Part shown: positions 50,521 through 54,763 of the stretch, in pieces
Numbering within the stretch: the first letter of the stretch is position 1
Layout of the letters: every line of letters begins with the position of its first letter
DNA from: Gammaproteobacteria bacterium
GTDB lineage: Bacteria > Pseudomonadota > Gammaproteobacteria > SZUA-152
Assembly (NCBI GenBank): GCA_032250735.1
Contig: JAVVEP010000020.1
Span: 1-54,763 of the forward strand
Reading direction: 5' to 3'
DNA: 54,763 nucleotides
Notes under the pieces: generated by a model
Told to the model about the DNA's origin: nothing
The model's database searches: none
What the model saw: the letters and a program-made list of their open reading frames with translations, nothing else
Translations under genes and position numbers: made by a program

Positions 50521-51042
50521 TACTGCCTCTTCTGACTACCCTTAACTCTTCTTACTATTCTTAACTATTAAAAAATCATACGCTTTCAGCAGCGCCCCTT
50601 GTTCAAAAGGCGCACGTCACTATACAGGATCGTGGTCGTTACAGGATCACATCACCGTCACTGTCGCCGCCAGAACCGAAATAGTCAGGATGCCAACGGT
50701 AGTAACGGCCGTCAGGCCCGCAGTACGCAGAAAGTGATTAAAGGGGTGCAATAAAGGGTTTAATCCTGGGTGCAATCGTGGGTGCAATCGAAGGGGGTCT
50801 GGCCGGCGCCTGTCGCTGACTGGCCACGGCCGACGGGATCAAGGCTGGAATTAAAACATTGCTCACCCTTCCAATAGATTCTCTGCTATACTCCGCCCAC
50901 AACTTCTGGCGCACTTCGGTCTGCGCCTGTTTTGAACGTGATAATCCATTCTGTTTTACCACGTAACCTACTAGCAAGTTTCCGCCTAGACCGACCCAAA
51001 CCATGTGTATTGGGTAGGCCGATCTCTGGAGATCATCCAAAC
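50521..51042. other. Intergenic region with the helicase promoter and structured leader
   Basis: No gene is supported in the left part. An extended -10 box TGCTATACT lies at 50884-50892, giving an expected start near 50899 and a leader of about 144 bases before the helicase ATG at 51043. The leader folds: GGCGCA/TGCGCC around a CTTCGGTC loop (about 50917-50936), and GCCT plus ACCCAA pairing with TTGGGTAGGC (about 50982-51020) just before the ribosome-binding GGAG. Long folded leaders are usual for cold-induced RNA-helicase genes. Confidence 0.5.
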
Positions 51043-52377
51043 ATGTCATTTGAATCCCTCGGCCTTCGGGCTGAATTACTCCGTGCTGTATCCGAAAAAG
51101 GCTATAGCTCCCCCACCCCCATACAGCAACAGGCCATTCCCTCTATTCTGGAAGGCCGCGACATCATGGGTGGCGCACAAACCGGCACCGGCAAAACCGC
51201 CGGCTTCACCCTGCCGCTGTTACAGCGGCTCATGTCATCAGACAAGTCGGCGGCTGGTGATCAGAAAAAGGCCCGTCGCCACATCCGCGCCCTGGTGCTG
51301 ACCCCGACCCGCGAACTGGCCGCACAGGTTGCCGAAAGTGTGCACACCTACGGTAAATACCTGCCGCTGAAATCCAGCGTGATCTTTGGTGGCGTCAGCA
51401 TCAACCCACAGATTAAACAGCTGCGTGACGGCATCGACATCCTGGTCGCAACACCGGGGCGTCTGCTGGATCATGTCGGCCAGAAAACCATCGACCTGTC
51501 GCAGGTAGAGATCCTGGTGCTGGACGAGGCCGATCGCATGCTCGACATGGGTTTTATCCGTGATATCCGCAAACTGCTCGCCCTGCTACCCAAACAGAAA
51601 CAGACCCTGTTTTTCTCCGCCACCTTCTCCGACGAGATCAAACATCTGGCCAACGATCTGCTGAAGACGCCGGTGCTGATCGAGGTCGCACAGCGCAATA
51701 CCGCTGCGGAAAATATCACCCAGGTGGTGCATCCGGTGGACAAGAATCGCAAACGTGAACTGCTTTCCTACCTGGTGGGTTCCAACGACTGGCGACAGGT
51801 GCTGGTCTTTAATCGCACCAAGCATGGCGCCAATCATCTGGCGACGCAGCTGAACGCCGACGGCATCACCGCCGCCGCCATTCATGGCAACAAGAGTCAG
51901 GGTGCCCGCACCAAGGCACTGGCCGACTTTAAAACCGGCAAGGTGCGCGTCCTGGTCGCCACGGATATTGCCGCACGTGGACTGGACATCGACCAGTTAC
52001 CGCATGTGGTGAACTTTGAACTGCCCAACATCGCCGAAGATTACGTGCACCGTATCGGTCGCACCGGTCGTGCCGGCAATGAAGGTACCGCCATGTCGCT
52101 GGTGTGTGTCGACGAGCTAAAGCTACTGAAAGATATCGAGCGCCTTATCAAGCGCGAGATTCCCAAGGTCGTGTTCGATGATTTCAAACCCGATCTCAGC
52201 ATCAAGCCCCAGCCCATCAACCAGGGACGCGGCAGGCCGTCCAGCGGCGCGAAAAAACCGGCGGGGAATCGCTCCTACGCGAATCAGAACAACCCACGTT
52301 CACACGCCAAGGGACCGTCGGGCAATCAGAGCCGCCCGAGCAACCGATCCAGCCAGCGGTCGCAAAATTCACGTTAG
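51043..52377 (+). CDS. rhlE: DEAD-box RNA helicase, RhlE-like
   Basis: A 444-residue ATP-dependent RNA helicase. The motifs are, in order: Q-motif ([10 protein letters not shown]), I (AQTGTGKT), Ia (PTRELA), DEAD ([10 protein letters not shown]), SAT (FFSATFS), and ARGLDI with [10 protein letters not shown] in the second RecA domain. The C-terminal 70 residues are basic and Ser/Asn/Gln-rich, the kind of tail that helps RhlE bind RNA. The start is the ATG at 51043 behind a GGAG; the frame extending to 50932 runs through the leader. It lies upstream of a small RRM gene. Confidence 0.92.
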   Translation: MSFESLGLRAELLRAVSEKGYSSPTPIQQQAIPSILEGRDIMGGAQTGTGKTAGFTLPLLQRLMSSDKSAAGDQKKARRHIRALVLTPTRELAAQVAESVHTYGKYLPLKSSVIFGGVSINPQIKQLRDGIDILVATPGRLLDHVGQKTIDLSQVEILVLDEADRMLDMGFIRDIRKLLALLPKQKQTLFFSATFSDEIKHLANDLLKTPVLIEVAQRNTAAENITQVVHPVDKNRKRELLSYLVGSNDWRQVLVFNRTKHGANHLATQLNADGITAAAIHGNKSQGARTKALADFKTGKVRVLVATDIAARGLDIDQLPHVVNFELPNIAEDYVHRIGRTGRAGNEGTAMSLVCVDELKLLKDIERLIKREIPKVVFDDFKPDLSIKPQPINQGRGRPSSGAKKPAGNRSYANQNNPRSHAKGPSGNQSRPSNRSSQRSQNSR

Positions 52378-52411
52378 GAAAAGCACGCGGTAATTAACGC
52401 TGTCAGCGATA

Positions 52412-52446
52412 CCGGGATGATGACTGATTCAACAGCATCATCCCGG
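52412..52446 (+). terminator. Terminator hairpin after the helicase gene
   Basis: CCGGGATGATG (52412-52422) pairs perfectly with CATCATCCCGG (52436-52446); inside, CTG and CAG extend the stem across a single unpaired A. CCTTT follows. It lies 35 bp after the helicase stop and should separate it from the RRM gene, perhaps incompletely. Confidence 0.7.
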
Positions 52447-52558
52447 CCTTTGGCATCAGCGCATCCCGCAGAATAGCCAGCGTTTTCTACCACCACCCTT
52501 ATTGCGACATCTCATCACAACGTTTCATCACAACATTTCCTTACAACACAGTGATCCC

Positions 52559-52822
52559 ATGAAACTATTAATACGCAACCTTGCCCGCATCACCAAACAG
52601 GCGGAATTACGCGCCATGTTCGAAACCTACGGCAGCGTACAGTCCTGCACCCTGGTCACCGACAAAGCCACCGGCAGCTCCAAGGGTTTTGGCTTTGTAG
52701 AAATGCCCAACGTGGGCGAGGCCAAAGCCGCCATCAAAAACCTCAACTACACCGAGGTAGACGGCAACAAAATCCGCGTTAAAAAGGCCGAAACAAAACC
52801 GGATGCAGAACACAATTCCTAA
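52559..52822 (+). CDS. Small RRM-domain RNA-binding protein
   Basis: An 87-residue protein that is a single RRM: RNP2 LLIRNL (2-7) and RNP1 KGFGFVEM (about 42-49), with a short Lys-rich C-terminal tail. Bacterial proteins of this kind are RNA chaperones, often cold-induced in cyanobacteria. Placement directly downstream of an RhlE-type helicase suggests they act on the same RNAs. The start is the ATG at 52559; the frame reaching back to 52502 gives an unlikely His/Thr-rich extension. Repeats of CATCACAAC lie just before the start. Confidence 0.9.
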   Translation: MKLLIRNLARITKQAELRAMFETYGSVQSCTLVTDKATGSSKGFGFVEMPNVGEAKAAIKNLNYTEVDGNKIRVKKAETKPDAEHNS

Positions 52823-52992
52823 GTTGGCAAAACCAGATCGAAGTCATGTACCTCACAAACGTTGATAAATATTGAGAGCTGAGTAACAGTGATCGCGATT
52901 AGTTTGGCGGCGCAATGCCTTTTCAGTTATTACGCCCTACGGCACTGTAAAGGTTGACGGGATAGCCGTGACAATAAAATAGTAACAAAAAC

Positions 52993-54588
52993 TCAGCGCT
53001 GAATATTTTTAATTTGTTGAATTCGATTTAATAAATTTTCGGGTGGATTCGGCTGCTTAACAAGATATTGTTTGTAATAGCGTAAAGCTTGCTGGAAATC
53101 ACCTCGGCGATCATAGGCTGCACCAATATTGTAATAGGGCTGTGGGTTTGTAGGATCAGCAGAAATGGCGCGTCGCCAAAAGTTGATCGCCCCAGAAAAG
53201 TCGCTACGCATATACATAATGTTACCTAAATTGTTATACGCATAGGAGTGCTTTGGATCCAGTTTTACCGTCAGATTAAACTCCTTTTCGGCTTTGTTAT
53301 ATTCCTCTCTATCCAGATACATCATGCCTGTGGAATAACGCAACAAGGGAAAATCAGGCGAGAATAATACCGCTTTTTCAAAATATTTTTTCTCATCTAA
53401 AAAATAAGACACGCGCCACATTGATACCGAAAAATAAAGCGCTACATAACTGACCGTTATCAAAACTAAAACACTCTCCTTGACGCGCAAACTTAACAGT
53501 CCCTTTGCTAACAACACACAGAATCCCAGCGATCCCAAATAAAGTATCTTGTCCATAAAATAGAATTGTGCGAATTCACCCACATTGAACATCACAAGCA
53601 GCCACACGAAAAACCATGCATACCAAAATAGCCATGCCTGATGGTATTTCCAGAGCCACGCAGCAACCAAGCCAAGACCTATTACGCCAAAATAAATAAA
53701 ACTCTGTCCGACTGATATTTCAGCAAACATTCCAGGCTTGTTATGGTAAAGCGCTATCGCTGCATCCGGCACAAAAAATATCTTTACGCTGGTAGCCAGT
53801 ATCGTTGATATCGCATTTAACCATGGCACAATCCCAATGCTGGTGATCGGCAAGCTGCCAACAGCGAATGAGCGCAAAACAAGAAATGATACCACCAACA
53901 CCAAATACGGGATTAAAAAATTATAATCCTTAAATGTCTTTTTATTTGCTATCAGATATCGCTCAAATACCAATATGATAGGCAATAGTATCGCCGATTC
54001 TTGCGCAAGTAATGCCGCAGAAAACGAAACTAACGACCACACTATTTTATTTCTAAGATGGAAATAAAATGATAAAAGGCAAAACAACGAAAAAACAAGA
54101 TAAGAGTCTGAATAAGCCCAGCTTACCGCCTCTACATGACTAGGGTTAACCGAAAAGAACATCGCTGACATGAAAGCGACTAAAGAATTTCTGGTTACTT
54201 CACGCACCACCAAAAAAGCCAGCAACACAACCAATAAATTTAAAATGATACTGACAGCGTGAAAACCCGCCGGATTTTTCCCGAATATTTTATACTCCAA
54301 AAAATGAAGCATCCTGATAAGCGGGCGGTAATAGCCAAGGCTTTTATGGGCCACTCCTTGTTTTTCAAGGTGGCTAGCCACGCCCTCCGTAAAGTACGAA
54401 GAAATATAACTGGAGTCACGAATTGACGGATCATTTAAAAATGTTTCTGTATCATCCCAGATAAAATCACCGAAAAATGATGGGGAATACAGTGTCAATG
54501 ACAACAGAGACAGTGTAAAAAATACGATCCAACATTGTTGTCGTGCATTACGCCATGAATTTTGTAGGCTAAAGATGATGGGAGACAT
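52993..54588 (-). CDS. Multi-pass membrane protein with C-terminal TPRs (TMTC/O-mannosyltransferase-like)
   Basis: A 531-residue protein with about ten membrane segments between 20 and 395, then three TPR units (about 410-525: YNKAEKEFNLTVKLDPKHSY, AINFWRRAISADPTNPQPYY, ALRYYKQYLVKQP). The first periplasmic loop has FGDFIWDDTETF, with the acidic pair seen in GT-C-type glycosyltransferases and TMTC proteins. It probably transfers a sugar from a lipid carrier at the inner membrane, but the substrate is unknown. The gene is markedly AT-rich, unlike the TamAB region, and lies at the window edge, so it may belong to a surface-polysaccharide island. Confidence 0.75.
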   Translation of the reverse strand: MSPIIFSLQNSWRNARQQCWIVFFTLSLLSLTLYSPSFFGDFIWDDTETFLNDPSIRDSSYISSYFTEGVASHLEKQGVAHKSLGYYRPLIRMLHFLEYKIFGKNPAGFHAVSIILNLLVVLLAFLVVREVTRNSLVAFMSAMFFSVNPSHVEAVSWAYSDSYLVFSLFCLLSFYFHLRNKIVWSLVSFSAALLAQESAILLPIILVFERYLIANKKTFKDYNFLIPYLVLVVSFLVLRSFAVGSLPITSIGIVPWLNAISTILATSVKIFFVPDAAIALYHNKPGMFAEISVGQSFIYFGVIGLGLVAAWLWKYHQAWLFWYAWFFVWLLVMFNVGEFAQFYFMDKILYLGSLGFCVLLAKGLLSLRVKESVLVLITVSYVALYFSVSMWRVSYFLDEKKYFEKAVLFSPDFPLLRYSTGMMYLDREEYNKAEKEFNLTVKLDPKHSYAYNNLGNIMYMRSDFSGAINFWRRAISADPTNPQPYYNIGAAYDRRGDFQQALRYYKQYLVKQPNPPENLLNRIQQIKNIQR

Positions 54589-54763
54589 TAGAACGACCTA
54601 AAAATCTTACTTTTTGGTATAGAAAAGGAAATTACAGATAAAATCCATTAACAGACCGTCCCGGCCAAGTCATCTAAACCTGCTAACTTTAATGCTGCAT
54701 TTAGAAAATTGGCTCTTCAGCAGAATCTGTGGGTAAGTTTTGGTTCTGGCAAAGCCCCCAACG
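54589..54763. other. AT-rich edge without a visible gene
   Basis: This is the upstream region of the TMTC-like gene, AT-rich, with no open frame, repeat or RNA that I can support. Confidence 0.4.

Noticed and set aside
1..54763. tRNA genes, rRNA genes and CRISPR arrays
   Set aside because: No cloverleaf with a GGTTCRANYC-like arm, no rRNA sequence and no regularly spaced repeat-spacer pattern was found. The repeated hairpins are too few and unevenly spaced.

Overview
The window reads as a chromosomal segment of a chemolithotrophic gammaproteobacterium, probably a sulfur or hydrogen oxidiser related to the Chromatiales. The evidence is TamA/TamB, MetA, TcdA, outer-membrane barrels with C-terminal aromatic residues, several c-type cytochrome or thioredoxin-like periplasmic proteins, and a complete [NiFe]-hydrogenase locus. 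Most of it is GC-rich. The two ends (1-1150 and 52830-54763) are clearly AT-richer and look like accessory DNA. No tRNA, rRNA, CRISPR array, transposase or integrase was seen.

Layout. 1-1340: AT-rich accessory end with a lysine-rich hypothetical protein, an operator-like inverted repeat, a 13-bp direct repeat and one full copy of a palindromic dispersed repeat. 1333-6103 (minus): a four-subunit group 3b-type (NAD(P)-linked, sulfhydrogenase-like) [NiFe] hydrogenase, transcribed beta-gamma-delta-alpha. The large (alpha) subunit is fused in frame to a hydrogenase maturation endopeptidase, placed exactly where the cleavable C-terminal extension normally sits. 6306-7589 (plus): a monoheme cytochrome/porin-type outer-membrane protein. 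7730-13793 (plus): the maturation operon hypC-hypA-hypB-hypD-hypF-hypE. 13911-21194: a MoxR/DUF58/VWA (Bat) operon. 21154-22705 (minus): a HipBA-type toxin-antitoxin pair whose 3' end overlaps batD. 23016-30698: a double thioredoxin-fold protein, a Sel1-repeat protein, a TatD-family DNase, TcdA, an unrecognised P-loop protein, a MetA-family homoserine acyltransferase, a diheme cytochrome c and a zinc-lid adenylate kinase. 31413-34535: a large hybrid sensor kinase behind a long, possibly structured leader. 34913-40783: outer-membrane and lipoprotein genes, including a methionine-rich periplasmic protein. 40800-43133 (minus): a LOG-family protein and a beta-CASP metallo-hydrolase. 43177-43496: two more copies of the palindromic repeat. 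43660-49740: a periplasmic protein plus tamA-tamB. 49756-52822: a Bax-like glucosaminidase, an RhlE-type helicase and a small RRM protein. 52993-54588 (minus): an AT-rich membrane/TPR protein.

How the genes fit together. The hydrogenase and hyp operons form a self-contained unit. HypF/E make the cyanide ligands, HypC/D assemble the Fe(CN)2CO unit, HypA/B insert nickel, and the final proteolytic step appears to be built into the large subunit, since no free endopeptidase gene is present in the cluster. The most interesting observations are this built-in protease, the dispersed repeat that supplies the fusion gene's stop codon, and the cytochrome-porin gene lying between the hydrogenase and hyp operons.
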